Source: Gordius sp. MW1 (lineage: Eukaryota; Nematomorpha; Gordioida; Gordea; Gordiidae). Taken from it: 64,000 bases of DNA. A model generated the notes under the pieces. That model made no database searches. It worked only from the letters and a program-made list of their open reading frames with translations, and was not told the origin of the DNA. The stretch covers positions 14,390,501-14,454,500 of the forward strand of contig OZ038528.1 of assembly GCA_964036665.1 (NCBI GenBank), in the 5' to 3' direction. Position 1 is the first letter of the stretch, and each line of letters begins with the position of its first letter. Below, piece by piece: positions 35,916 to 49,900 of the stretch. The translations under genes and the position numbers were made by a program.

Positions 35916-36576
35916 ATTTAACAAATCTTATATATAACACACCGAGGGAGGTAGAGATGAGGGGTGGGGCACCTCTTATGCATTAATTTAAAAAATAACA
36001 CAGCGAGGGAGATAGAGATGAGGGGTGGGGCACCTCTTTCTCATGCATTAATTTAAAAAAGCGATAATCTAATATACCCAATGCAAATAGATAGGGAGGG
36101 TAACGGACAGACAACGGACGGACAACGGACGGTCAACAAAAAACGAGCCCATAAATTGCATAGCAATTAATAACATAAAAACTTCATAATTAAACATAAA
36201 AAGCATTCATTTATAAAAAAAAATATATGCATTCGGAATATATATTTAATGAGATTTCTGCTGCTGAACATTATCAACCAATTTGTTAATTCTTGGTTCA
36301 ATTGATTGTAATGCTATCCTCATGCAGGAATCTAGTCGCAGAGTATTTTTTCTAAAGCTTATTTAAATATTTTTATTATATTCTAAAAAATTTGCATAAT
36401 TTGGCGGCCCCTCGGCAAAATTCTCACGCCCCCCCCCCCCCAGTTAAGAATCACTGCTTTAGACAACCATTAATATAAAAGATTGCTTTAATATAAACAA
36501 AATTGATTTTTATTAGTAAATTGGTATATCATTTGAATAAAAGTTAAATAGCTTATTCTCGTTGTGGACTGAATTT

Positions 36577-36733
36577 CACGGGCGTAACCAGCATTAGAAT
36601 TAGAGGGAGGGGCAACAATGATTTATGGAGGGGCAAAATGATCATTTTTTGAAATTTTAGCCAAAAAATTTTCAAATTTTTGAATTTAGAAGGGAACAGC
36701 TGGCCATCTCTGCCCCCCCCGGCTACGCCCATA
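36577..36733. repeat. GGGCGTAG-family repeat, near-complete
   Basis: About 157 bp from CACGGGCGTAACCAGCATT to CCCCGGCTACGCCCATA, with inverted ends, and GGGGCAAAATGATCATTTTTT in the middle. It has no coding capacity and I see no convincing target duplication. It is the best reference for the family. Confidence 0.75.
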
Positions 36734-38793
36734 CTTGACTTGCCTCATTGTTGATAATATTGCTGCCCAAAACAGATTTTTAATCGAATATGCATGGCTC
36801 TTAAAAATGACTTTAAACATTAATTTTTATCGGCTTTGGGTAGGTCATGTCATAATTGCAAATACACGGTAATGTAACGCGTTTTTATTTTTGCAATTAG
36901 GCAAATTAGGTAGAATTATAGCTGTCTTAATGTCGCCAAGTAAAAATAATCTTAATTATTCCTTAAGATTGGTAAATTACGAGAGCCATTTAGCGAAATT
37001 CCTCGCCGCGCCATCTTAATTCCTAAATCCTTCGCTTTTTACTGTTTTCATAGACAATTTTTGAAATTAAATAATTTTGAATCAGCCAGCGCCTTTATCT
37101 TAGATAAGATCGGATGCATTGAACATACATAGTTTTATCCGGCCCGACTTTTAATTGTTATAGCTTGCAGTTCTAGTATAATCAATGCTCGTCTTACCCA
37201 TATTAATTTAATATTATGGTAACTTAATATATTAAATTTCCGCTTTTGTTTAAATTGATGCTTTTAGGGGTGCTTTGCTCTTAGAGAGCCCAGTTAGTTG
37301 GCAGATAGCTGCCTCGTGTTATGGATGCAAGCATTCAAGACATTTTACTTGAAACATGTTAATGCGATATCTCATTAGCACTTTTTATGGTGCGACGTGC
37401 TTTTTTAAATCTATGACAGCCTTTGCTGCAGTATCTTCAAATAAGTTCTGCCTTTGCTAGATTCGAATTATGATTGATAAAATGAACTGTTCGCTCCTGT
37501 TAATATATTAAGTCGATCATTATATATACAATGTTAAACACCCATTTTCAGTGGCTTTATAAATTAGCATATATACACATTTAGGTTCATTTTTTAAATT
37601 GAGAGTTTTGACCGTTTACAGACCCCTCCATGATTGTTAAATTTTTAAATCGTTTTCTTATACACATCTCTTTAAAATATATATCATTTTTGTTCTTTTG
37701 AAATTTATAAAATTATTTAATCACAAATTGCTATGGCAATTTATACTTAAAGCATTGTTAGATAAAATTTTAATTTATTAATTTTTATCAAATAAGAGCA
37801 ATATTGTGGGATCCTCAGAAGGAGTGTCAGACAAAAATCGAAACACAGTCTTACCTTTGGACTGATTTTCAAAATCTTTCGAATTCTACATATATTTTTA
37901 GGCTCAGGCGTTGTGACCACCTATTTATCAAAAATTTAAATCAAATGGGAAAAAATAACGAGCTAACTATTAAGCTGCACGTCTGAAATTATATATTTAA
38001 TACCTAGCTAAAGATAGATCGGCAGGTTTAACCCAATATTATCACCTATAATAAGGAACTCTCTAGTTTACACCACACCTAGGGCTGCCTATTATAAAAA
38101 GCCGGCCTGATTATTTAGTAAATCGCTTCCGTTGTTAAACCAATTAAAAATTATCGGAATACAAAGAATTTACACCTTATCGTGGCATGGGTTCGATGCT
38201 TATCTTTACTTCGATCAACGAAGAATTATTAACGTTTTTTACAGTAGGGGGCCAAATTGTCTCCCGGTGGACAACGATAAATCACAAACATCTCGTTCCA
38301 TATTGGTAATAATGTATGACAAGATAACGAGGGGGGGGGCAATAAATTTTTTGCTGTGTTCCTTTCACGTCGATTTGTAATTTATGATATCCGCAATTTT
38401 CATACCCAGCCCCACCACCCATAACCATATGGTCGTGCCGTTCTTTCGTTTTGTAGTTAGTTATTATGGCAGAGAAGCGTGAGATTGTCAACCAAGTTAA
38501 ATCCATCTCCCCTCGCATACGTGTTGTGTTCAGAACCTCACTTATTCTGCTGACTTCTCATAGGAATCTGGAATGTTTAGGTGAGGCATAATGACTTAAA
38601 GGGTAGGGATGGCTAAAAAATTAAAGAAAATATTGAACGATTGTAACTAAGAGAGCCTTAATTATGATATGCGAACGAGGTTATAAAGTGGAATTTTTTA
38701 GCTGAACCAATGAACCCTCAAGGTAAATTTTTAATGAATTATATTTTTAGAACCAAGGGTTCCTATATTAATAAATTAGGGGTCCATATCGAC

Positions 38794-39147
38794 CAGAGGT
38801 AAGATTTGTTTAAATTTTTCTGGCCCAAACCCGTTCGCTTTGGTATTATAACTACACGCACCCCCCCCCCCGCCCGAACTTTTATAAGTGTTCCCCCGGA
38901 GAAGTATTCTGCTTCTTTTTAAATTTTTAGTTGTAAATTCGTTATTTTCTATCTCTCTTTTTTTGTACTAGATGGACGCTTGATTAATATTATGCAATTA
39001 AATATGTAAATGTCAAAATATTACACGAAAACAAAATAATACACCATTAAAAAAATCTGATTTACCCCCCGGCTTGTTATAAAGCCCGCCCGAAAATCTA
39101 AAATGGCCGGGCCAATCAATGGACCGTGCTTTTCTGCATCCCACACC
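38794..39147. mobile_element. Degenerate hAT-like element
   Basis: The left end CAGAGGTAAGATTTGTTT resembles CAGAGGTCAGATTTGTTT of the element at 58968. CGCCCGAAC and GGCCGGGCC tracts lie near both ends. The right end is decayed and no target duplication was found. Confidence 0.45.
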
Positions 39148-40389
39148 CACAGCATAATGATTTGTGTTCCGCTTACCTACACTTCAAAATCGAGTTCGAG
39201 ACTAACGAATTTTCTATTAAAATTATAAATGTGACGCGTTTTTAAATTCATTCTCTTTTTTTCGCATGTCCAAGTTATTTGGCTTAGCGACCTAATGGAG
39301 ATTTTCGTAAATTTAGTTTAACTTACGCCTAATTAAAATGCCTTATAATTTTAAATTGCTCTGTCTGGGTCCTATAAGTTCACCTTTTGTTAACCATGTT
39401 TATCGGTTCTTACGAGAGTCGTAACTTAGTGTCTCTCTCGCTTGGTTTATTCAATAAGACTTAGAATCTAAATCAAGGACTGCAAAACAGATGATTTTGA
39501 TTATAAATATCAAAAAACGTTGACACATTTACCGCGATGTTTCCACTTTCCCGCATTATTATTTACGTATAAACATTTCCGACCCAAGACGTGCGCATCT
39601 TATTTATGCGGCGTTGTTAACCGAATTACATTTGTGACCTTATTAGTTGTGCCATTGACTCCATTTCACCGCGCCACGCGTGGCATTTGAGTGTGGGTCC
39701 TGCTCCTGCCCCGGGTTGTTTCTTATGTTTTTTATCTCCTTTATATCTTCCACACTTCCTTGAGTGAGTGATTGAGTGCGGTGCGGACGAAGTTATGCTT
39801 GTTTAACGACCGATCTATGTGGTTTTGAGTGAGGAAGCTGTCTCGGTTTTTTTTAATCTCGTATTACTTTCGATTTATCATCCTGAGTGACCTTTATCAC
39901 GATGACCATGATTTATCTTGCATGTGCCTCGCGGATATACTTAACTGGTAGTCGATTGTTATGAATTTTATTATGAGCTCTTGTTCTTTTTAAGCATTTT
40001 TATATTTAACCCATTATTCGCGAAATGCTAACTCTTTCACGGCAATAAGTAAATTAAATTCATTTAGAATTGTTAGGTTGCTTATTTAGTTTATGCATGA
40101 TAGCCTTAGTGTTGCTAGCTAATTTTGAACAACGCTAATCCTGTGTAGTTAATTCCCCTTTTAATTTGACAAATTGGGCTGCTTGGATAGAGTTGGGATA
40201 TGTTCTTCCTTGCAAATTAAGTTCTCAACTCGACATCTTAACAGATCCAAGGAAAAACGCAAGATGTTTTCTTGCACCCGAGAGGGGGAGGGATTATACT
40301 ACTTTTTGCAAGCCCCAACGACGTTTTATTTATAGTTTTTATTTTTTTATTACATATAGAAATATAGACGGGGATGGGACAAAACCAAT

Positions 40390-40470
40390 TCGATAAATCT
40401 AAGCCTACAAGGTTACTGAGTCGCGATATATAGGCGGGGAGATGTTGTAAGCGAGCCAATCTTTAAGACA
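40390..40470 (-). other. Leucine-rich-repeat-like stretch
   Basis: On the - strand, LARLQHLPAYISRLSNLVGLDLSN fits the LRR consensus (L-x2-LP-x2-I-x2-L-x2-L-x2-LDLSN) of intracellular LRR proteins. A GT follows the N and an AG precedes the stretch, so it could be a short exon. No neighbouring LRR exon or second repeat was found on that strand within several kb. It may be a relic or a coincidence. Confidence 0.3.
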
Positions 40471-40911
40471 TTTTCCCCACCCTCAGAGTCAAAATGGGAT
40501 TAATGTAATAACTTTGTAGGGGAAATGTATTCGCTCCCCCCCCCCCCATCACTCTCATCTTCTGCACAACATATTGAGCAGCAATACCCTTAGTTGCATT
40601 AGAAACAAGGGGAGGAGTGAGCTTCAGTTATGCATCGATTTTTAATTTTATACACGGAATACTACATTTATTTTTTCCTCCGCACCCGCCTCAACACCGT
40701 CCTCAATCGGTGGAATTACCTTCGCTTAACAAAGATCCATCGTTAGGATATCACAACCCCCCCCCCCCCCCCCGCAATGTCCAACTCGATTAATCCCGTT
40801 ATATCTTACCTTAACCCACTCGATCACGCTACAACATCGCATTTTAGCCATTTAATCGTTACCACCAAATATCATTTAGTGTTATGAGATTGGGCAGCCC
40901 CCTACTTCTGC

Positions 40912-43900
40912 ATGACAATCAGCTTTCCTCTATCATCATCTAAACTTGGACAGGCTAGTGTCACACCTCTTCTTAACATAATGACCAACTTTAACAACAA
41001 CGATCCATGGTATATTACCAACAATATGACGAGACCTTACCCTTTGGATTCGGGTGGAATGGGATTAGTTAGGGAGCTGGAAATAGTTCGAGACGATGGC
41101 ATACGCAGTGGTGGTGGGGAAGGGTTGGGGTTTACTTTGAGACGATGTTATCAAGTGCCATCAGCACCTTCATCCGATCGCTCTAAAGCCTTGGACGATT
41201 ACGGAACCGACTCTTCTCCTCCTACAGGTACACAAACAAGATAGGCTGTAATGGCTTGATTTCTTATAAAACGCCCAACACTTTTATTTTAAGAGGGTAG
41301 TGTGCTTAGTTTTTCATCTAATGTGAACCTAAAATAAGTTTTTTTTGATCGAAACTGAGAACGTTATATATTGGTTTTAAAAGTTTTCTAAACGTTTAAT
41401 AATAATTATTTATTTTTAAAGGTGGAGTAATTTGTAATAGCACATTGTATATATTTTTTATTTGGTGTTGTATTTGTAACTATTTGTCCCCTGATTGTTC
41501 TATTAAAGTCAAGGCCATATGTCACTTTAAGTTTAATCGTCCTGCGACCGCATGTTACTTTAGCTAATTAAAAATACGCTGTCTTCAGCCTGCCAAATAT
41601 GTTTACCGATTGTGGTGGGTGGAAAATGCCGTAAAGTATAGCGGCTGTATGTTGTTCGAAGTTATTACTCATTTGATGCGAGCTATACAATAAACATTAT
41701 AAGATACTATAATTTTGATTGAAATATTGAAATAACAATATCCTAAAATATATATAATTGATAAATGACTTTTTTTGCACATATTTAAATGTATTTATGG
41801 CAATTTTTACATTGGAATATATATATTTCAACTGCATAAATCTTAATTTTAAATACTCTAGCTAGGTGGACCATACTTAAATTAAATTCTTCATCAACTT
41901 TGCCTATAATTAGTTTTCTTTGCCTATACTTAGTTTTAGTCATCATCTAATTATTTTATGATAAGTAAGTATCATGATGCGTTCGCGTTTTCTTTGAGAT
42001 ATTTGAGAGAAAAGTGGCGTTGTTTCCTTAACCTATAATTTCACGTGGCTCAATGATGATAAAAGCTTCTGCTCATCCTTCTCCTTTATCTTATCAACAT
42101 TTAACCGACGATTATGATGACACTTTTCAATGGCTTTGAAGAGATATAGGTATCGCGAATATAGGTGATATCTGTTGTTGTAAGAAGGGGGGGGGTAAAA
42201 GTATTTCAGGCAAAGGGGAGGAGAGAAAGGAATGAATGAATGATAAGTGGGTAGTTATTACATCGACTTACTATTAGAATTAGATAGTAATGATAATGGA
42301 TCCTTCCCTCCTTTTACCACCTCAAAGTAGGTTAATACGGGCAATTGATCTGGGTGGGTGATGAAGAGAGCTGATGGCTCCGTCGCATTTACTTGACTTA
42401 GGTACGTACAGGAGACGCTTATTCTTAACGTGCTCCAAGCTTATTTTAGCTTAGCGGGTGTAGGGGAGGGAAAAGGGTGGATCGCTTTATTTCCTTTTCT
42501 TTTACCTTAACTTTTTCACTTTGATTTTTTTCTGTTCGTTCTCGCTTAGTTTGTCCTCTCTAAACTAATCTCGTTGTTTGATGGGAATTAGTAATTTATG
42601 CTACTTCCTTTAGCGCGTTGCTTGCAAATCTTGTTACGATTTGTCGTAATAAGTGATCCCCGCTGAATGCTTATGAAAACATACTTAACCCTCACTTAAA
42701 GGATTTGGGGATTATTGAAGCGTTTATCTGGTCATTTTGAATCTTAGGATTTTATTGAACCACAAATTAAAAAGTCTAGATAACAATCTTTAAACTGATT
42801 GTTGATTTTGTTGGGGTTCGCTATACCTATTGCACATTTTTAAGTTTTAACCTATTTCCCGAGTTTTTTATTCCAAAACATGTGAGCTCATGACGTTGAA
42901 ATATCAAAAATATCCGTTTTTTGTGATTAACCACACTTACAATCCGAACTCACTTTACTTGAAAGACTCTTATTGATATATACATTTAACTTTATTAATG
43001 CTTTCAATATATTAACATATTTGATATTTAAAATTATAGTTTTGAGTTATTATATTGTGCCATGGGCGGTCCCGAAGCAAACCATAGCCAAAGACATTTT
43101 GTTGTTTAATAAATTATATGACCAATAGAGATTTCCATTTTTTTTTGTAAAATTAAGAAAAAAATAACTAATAATGAGATTAATCCTGCAATTCCTAATT
43201 GCTAAAACTTGGTCAAAGCTTCATATAATGTCAATGAAGTAGTAAAATTGTATTATCAAATCGAATAAATTTATAATTTAACATCAAAATTAGGTATATC
43301 AACCGAAAACTTATACATTTTATTTATCTTCGACGCACGATCTAAAGAAACGCTTTTTTTGTTTTTGCAATTTATTCAATGGGTATGGTCCTTTTTAGCT
43401 AATTAAGTTTAAACCTTCACATAACATTCATTTGCTCTTATCAATTTTTTCCGTGTTTTGACGTTATCAATTTATTTAGATAAGTTGAGGGAAGGGGTGG
43501 CCATTACGAACCAGTTATTTTTTTCACTTGTTATTGCCTTTTCTTCAAAATTATTGACATTTTTGGTTCGAAAAAAAAGGAGGGGGGTTGGGTAAATTAT
43601 TACGAGATGCGATTAAATCATCAGGGGAATCCTATGTGATGGATGCGATATCAACATTTTGTGAGATGTCGTAAATAAAAAAAATATAGCCCATATCAAT
43701 CCTTTCAATTGCACGATACTCCCAATTCCAGGTTCGCTAAACCCATAGTATGTGAAGAGGTATCAACTTGCCTGTCCTGGGCCTTTTTTTAAGGATTTAA
43801 GTTGGCCGAACTTAGTTAGAGTTTATTTAGGGAATATTGAACTCCGCAGGAAATATGGATGTTTGAAGCGAATAAAATTTATTCCCGAGATCATATTTCT

Positions 43901-46900
43901 TTCTACATCGCTTAGAATTCGTAAAGGATGAGTGATTTAGCGATATGAAGTTACTGTTAAGTGTGGTAAGGAGAGTTAATGACTTTATCCAAAGTTTTTT
44001 GCTCCTTGAGGCTTCCTATAGTATATTTGAAGTTTAATCATTAACGTTAGACTAACTTATAATTCATCGAAAAATGAAAAAGGCGTATATACCAAAACAT
44101 TAGGTTAGGTAAAGAGCCATACTTTCGATCATTATTGGTTCAAAGTCATATTGACATTTTTAACTCGACCAACAAAATTTAATATAAATTAATTATTTTT
44201 GGGTTTCAAGTTTAAGAATTTAACTAATCTATGTTCTAATCTAAACTTTTTAAACATTGATTTTGTTTTGCAGATTTGTATAAATTTTTGACTAGAATTA
44301 GTCATACATCATTATCTTTTATATGATTTATATATGAATATAATCTAACAGCCTAATTTTTCTGCGAATAAAGCGGCATTTCAAAACAATGTGACGAAAA
44401 ATCATAAATCACCTCCTAACCTATTGCTACTTTTATTAATTCAACTTAAATTTACGCAAATATTTAGTAATTCCCAAATCCTATGTAAGACATCTCCGTG
44501 ATAGTATAAAAGTGTCCGTCATCCCTACATTGCTTCTAGGTTCTATAGCAGAAAGGTGCGGAAAGAGCGGGTGAGGGATCAAGAAAGATGATTAGGCTTA
44601 TATTTCGCAAATTGTTTTAACATCAGTTTATACATCCGCCTCGCGCGCGCTATGCTGTTTATGTGTAATATTTTAATTTTTTCATTATTAGCTCGAATTA
44701 ATAGTAGGACAGGGCGGATTAAGTATTGTGTCGCGTGTGATTTATGTGCTTACTGGTGTGTTGACGAAAAAATTGGTTGGCAATTAAGGAGGCGTAAAAA
44801 CTAATTGAGTTTTTCTTATTATCGTGATGCTGAAATTTGTGATCGACGCTACATCATTTTAGATGGACGAGCACGACATGTGTTTAATTGATGAAATTAT
44901 TGGAAAATGTCTATACCCCGAACTAAATAGTTCCTATAATTTATAAACCAGGAGCTAAAATAGAATTTAAGTGTTTGTGAGGAGATCTTTCGGACAATTT
45001 AGGAGAAATGAAAGATTGTTTCCTGCGTTAATAAAAGTCGTCGTATCCTTGTTATAATGCCACAATTTTTTTAACGAAAAACACTTGCGAAGACGAAGCA
45101 TCCAGCTAAGAAAAGTATCACTCCTTAGACATAATCGAAGCATATTTTTTCACGAAATAATTCATAGGCATGGTTTTGAAAAATTGCTTTTTATCATCAT
45201 ATAAAAAACTTTAGAAAATCAAACGAGCCCCAAACCCGATTGCATATTCGTTAAAAATGTGAAGGATCGGAGCCTGGCCGATCGAGCCAACCTTTTAGTG
45301 GGCGATATCATTCTCAGCATCAATGATTCCGACGTCACTCAATGCACTTACGATCAAGTTATAGCCAAAATTCAATCCAGGTTAGTTTACACTTACATAC
45401 ACTCAGCGTTTATGCATCCCATGGGCGTAGCCAGCATTGAACTTAGAGGGGGGGTGGGGCAATAATGATTTAGGGAGGGGCAAAATGATCGGGTAAACCT
45501 TGCCTATGTTTAGTCTACTAAAACCAAAGGTCAACCAAAAAAACTAAGCCGTTTTTGCAACACTAGTCTAACCCATTGGCGTAGTCAGAGAAATTGCGAA
45601 TTGTGTTTAAATACAAATAGCCATAAAAATTAAAAATAACTATTGTTTTATGCCCCCCCCCCTCCTATTTAGACCTAACATTAATTAATATAGAAACACA
45701 TGACAAATTGAATTTTTGTTATTGAAATCGAATAACACGTGATTACTTGCGTTTGTGTAATCATCCTTTTACCACCACCAAATTTGATTTATAAAATTTT
45801 GTGGAAATCATGTAAACTATGTTTTTGGACAAATAATCTTTATTTTTAAAGTTAAATATTATGAGTAGTACGAGGAAGGAAAATCGGTTGAATAATTGTG
45901 TTTAATGAATGGTCACAGAAAGTTGGTAAAGGAAAAATAGACTATTTAAAGTCTTAAGTTATTAGACAATTTGCCGAAATTCTTAGAAGGATAGCTTTAT
46001 TGTGATATCTTTTATTTCATTTTTATAATTCAAAATGAAAAAACGTTTGAATATTTTAAATTTTTCTATATTTTTTCATGTTGAGTTTTTATTTGAGTTG
46101 AGAATAGGGGCCTGCAAAATCTAAGGCCTGATCCACTCGACCCGGGCTCAAATTTTTACAAATTTGAATTATAAAATCTAAAAGTAACCCTAATAAAAAA
46201 TATTTTTTGTCAAGATTTTTATTGAATAACTTAACGCATGGAATAAAAATATAAAACTATTAATGAACTATTATTGCATATCTTCAACTAAACAAGCGTT
46301 GTCAATATCACCATATAATATAAACCTTATCTTCAGAAACTAAATTTTAACTTTTGGCCATTTTTCTAATCTAATAACATTTTAATTCTTTTAAATTGGG
46401 GCCATAATTATTTGATAATTTATACACCTAGAAGCGAGGCTTTTCAATTCCTTGAAAGCGTTGAATGTTACAATTTTTAATAACATAAAGCATTAGAAGC
46501 AAGGCGGTTTTGAATATGCATCTACCCAGCACTGGCAATTTTATACACCTTGGAAGAGGTGATTAAATCCTTCACAAATTTGTTGATTTGATTGTATTTT
46601 AAAATAAGTGTGGAGCCGTCATGTACACTTTTTATTTCACTAAAATAAATTTCATTAATGTTTCAAGCATTTTTAGACGGCTAGTCCATCTTGGTTCAAA
46701 ACGCAAATGGGTAGACTAATAGTTTATTTATAAACCTGATCCTTTAAATCCTTTTAGCTATAAGAAGTAGGTTTTTTTTATCCATTTAACACTGGTAGTT
46801 GAAAATTAGCGCAAAAGGAATGAGTGAATGTTTAACATAACTATTAATTTTTTAAATAATTAAAGACAACTTGCTTCTCAATTATTCCGGACCGAACTTA

Positions 46901-49900
46901 TTTTAAAAAAAATCTGCACTTGGATTTTACAGCGTATGAACTTAAGGCCCGGCTCGGAAATTACTGGGCCCGAGCTTTGAGCCGCCTAGCAGTTCTCTAG
47001 TTGAGGCCAGAGCTTAAATCAAAGAGCAAAAAATATTCTATTAATCTTTTTTACATTCCATTTTTTTGCCCCCACCCCCAGTCCAAAACCTGGCTACGCC
47101 CATGGTCTAACCTATTAAAACAATTGATGAGCACGGCTAACTATGGCAGAGGGTCAAAGTTAAGCCTGAAGCATTGTGAAAAATTATTTCCCGACCTTCG
47201 CCTAGCGTATTCCAGGTTGAGGCTTTTTCGGACATTAATTTCAAATGCATTTTAGTAAAGGAGCACAGATGATTCCTATTGAACGCTCGTTCACTCATTA
47301 AATAAGGTAAAAAGTTGTTGGAAATTAAAAAATAAAACATATCAAAAACTTGATTTAATTACCCAGAAAAATTAACCTCTGCCTTCGTAATGTGTGCCCA
47401 AAATTCGCATTTCTTAGAGCAAACTCTAAGTTCCCTGTAAGGCAGAAAATCGCGGGATTTTTTGATAAATCACAACATTTTAGGTTACTAACTCTTTAAT
47501 TCCCTATTTTGGGTACTGCTCTTAATCGTTTGGAGACTATATATATATCGGTTAATGTAATTTCCTAGAATCATAATATAATTCATCATATTTTGAGAAC
47601 GAGGTCCGTCGATAAGCTAGAGTGAAGCTCTTTTGTTTTTAGCAAGCCCATCCATCTACTTGCTATCTTATCCCTTTTAACGCTCCATTAATCACGTTAC
47701 CAATTTACTAATTGGGATCAAATGTGGGGTCAGGATTGGAGTTATCCCCTGTGAGATGTTATTTGAAAGGAAGCATTTAACTACTATCCCCCCTCCCGGC
47801 TTTTCTGTTTTTTCTTCCAATATGTCGATCTAGCTGGGGGCATATGGCTTTTGCTAATATCGCCTCGACAAATAACGCTAGGAATAGAGACGCTGTTTCT
47901 CAGGTTAATGCACACTTAAGTTATGCTCTATCTGTTGAAGAAAGACACGACTAGCTCGATGCCTTCTTCCTACACTTGAGGGATTAAGTGGACAGTTGCG
48001 GCAGTTAAATGGTGGGGGTAATTAGGTAATTTGCAAAATAGCCTAATATAAGCGCCGATTACGTTAAAGATACCTAGCTAGATAAATGCAAAGGCAGAGC
48101 GGGCTTTGTGCTTATTTTTTTTAAACTTTAATTTTATTTTGAAGACCACCTCACATTTTATAGCCAAGAATTTAAACTTCTTTATGCAGCAGTTTATTAA
48201 TTATTTGATATTTTTTCAGTGGCCCAGTCCTAAGAATGACGGTGCTAACCTCGGAGCGATGCTGGCCTTTCATAAGACAGGTAATCAGAAATGACTTTAT
48301 TATCTCATTAATGCTTAACTGCGTAAAAAATATTTGGATCACTTAAAAGAATCAACATTTATGATAAAAATGGAGTAAAATTTTTTAGTAACCACATAGC
48401 CTTTAAAGCAACCAAAAATGTTTATGTGGCATAATTCCATATTGTTTGCTTAGTAAACTTTATAATTTACATTTATGCTTAGCGAGAAAGGAATGCTGTA
48501 TTTATTTCTTCTGACGAGTAATCGTGTTTTAACTTTTCAAATTTATTTTGCCATCATCGCAATTAAGACTTCTGTTACCTTTATTTAGCCCATTCCCATC
48601 ATGCATACTAACTACTCGGGGTTCCAGGGGGGCGAGGAGGATAAGACCAAAGCGCCGCTCAAATTTGTCCAAACTCGAACCTTACCCCTCCCCATCCTTT
48701 CCACCGTCGTCACAACTTACATGCCCTTACTCAACGCCTACCCTTGCTACAAAGCCCGACTCACCACCTATCAACCTACCCCAAAAAACCCATCGTCAAC
48801 TCAAAATTATTACGGTACTCGACCTTTTCCCGCCAATCGAGAACACACCAATCAAGGGATTGGTCCCTTCGTAGAGGACGAACCTGGAGTTGGGGCCAAA
48901 TTTTACCATCCCGACCTTATAATGGAACGTACGAACGATTTGTTGCTGAAATCCTTAACATCCTTCCCGCAAAAGGTAGATGCAAAGTTGCTGAACACCA
49001 CCATCAGGGATTTACCAATGGAACCGGGCCATCTTAATTCTCGGCAATTTTGGTTGACACGACTCGAGCGCGAAGAACACTCACCCGCTCCCGAACAGAA
49101 TAGCTTAGATGAATCGCAGGCTACTCCTGGGTTGAGTGTCGAAGACGAGAATTCTTTGCATTACTATGGCTCGAACGCGAAGAGAAGACGAGCCATAGAC
49201 GCCGCTAAAAGGGCCTTCTTATCCAAAGTTTCCAAAGCTACCGCCATCCGACCCTCCACTAAAATGGGTGTGTGCATAATATTATATTCGTAAATATAGT
49301 TATTAAGTCTGTCATTATCATGAAGTTTATAATTTTTATCAAGCAGTGTGAAAGTTCTGTTGAGGTTTAATAGAAGTTTACAGATATGGCTAGTAATTCT
49401 TACTCAACTTTTTGTAAAACTAATTTAACCGCCTCTATTTTATTTAATTTTAATTTGTTATTATTTTATGTAAAAAGCTTTTGTAGGTAAGGGATGGATC
49501 AATTTATGCCCAGGATGACAAAAATAGTGTTATTGATCGAAATATATTTTTATACTTTCAATAATGTATCTTACATCAATATCTTGTATTTTTTAATTAA
49601 ATGTTGCTTCAAAATATTTCTTCGCCTATTCGATAAATATATTCACGAACTGATCATTATTCTTTTATAACTTTAAAAGATCCACCGGATTTTTAATTAA
49701 AATTTATCAATTTCATTCTTCACGCCTTATAGAAAGCGAAACCAACCAAAATACCAACAAAGTAATTCTGCGTAGCAATGGCATTGTGTCGCAACAAAGC
49801 AACATTATTGCAGCGCCCGGCTCACGTCGCGTCTCATACATTTTAGCAACGTCAGGAGGCGATGGTACCTCGGTCAGTCAAAATTTGCTTTCACTCTCGC

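Larger units (their letters stand above)
33924..36464. mobile_element. 2.5 kb hAT-ended element carrying tandem-repeat arrays
   Basis: Ends are CAGTAGTTCTTAACC (33932) and, reversed from 36456, CAGTGATTCTTAAC, with GGCCCCC-type subterminal tracts. CTTTAGAC flanks both sides exactly (33924-33931 and 36457-36464), an 8-bp hAT duplication. There is no transposase. The cargo in order is: a TTTGCTATGCAATTTATGGG module (34228); at least seven units of a 100-130 bp repeat (34557-35540); copies of an AACTAGTTAAATTGCATAGC unit (35250-35910); a duplicated GAGGGAGRTAGAGATGAGG unit (35943-36058); GGACGGACAACGGAC runs; and the module's complement (36147). Apparent open frames over the array are repeat artefacts. 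Confidence 0.92.
36734..40911. other. Region upstream of the RhoGAP gene
   Basis: Mostly AT-rich with several C-runs (38862, 40540, 40760). A hAT-like left end (CAGAGGTAAGATTTG, 38794) and GGCCGGGCC tracts mark a decayed element to about 39147. A patch at 39540-39790 with GCGCCACGCGTGGC, CCCCGGG and few ATs is a possible promoter. A leucine-rich-repeat-like stretch on the - strand at about 40390-40470 is listed separately. Any untranslated first exon of the RhoGAP gene would be here. Confidence 0.4.

Noticed and set aside
40390-40470. Naming the LRR-like stretch as a CCR4-NOT subunit exon
   Set aside because: Only the general LRR consensus supports it. No nuclease-domain exon was found nearby, so it was kept as an unnamed low-confidence feature.
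48548-48874. 108-residue frame overlapping RhoGAP exon 4
   Set aside because: It is in a different frame from the one that joins in phase with exons 3 and 5; a shadow of the real exon 48589-49267.
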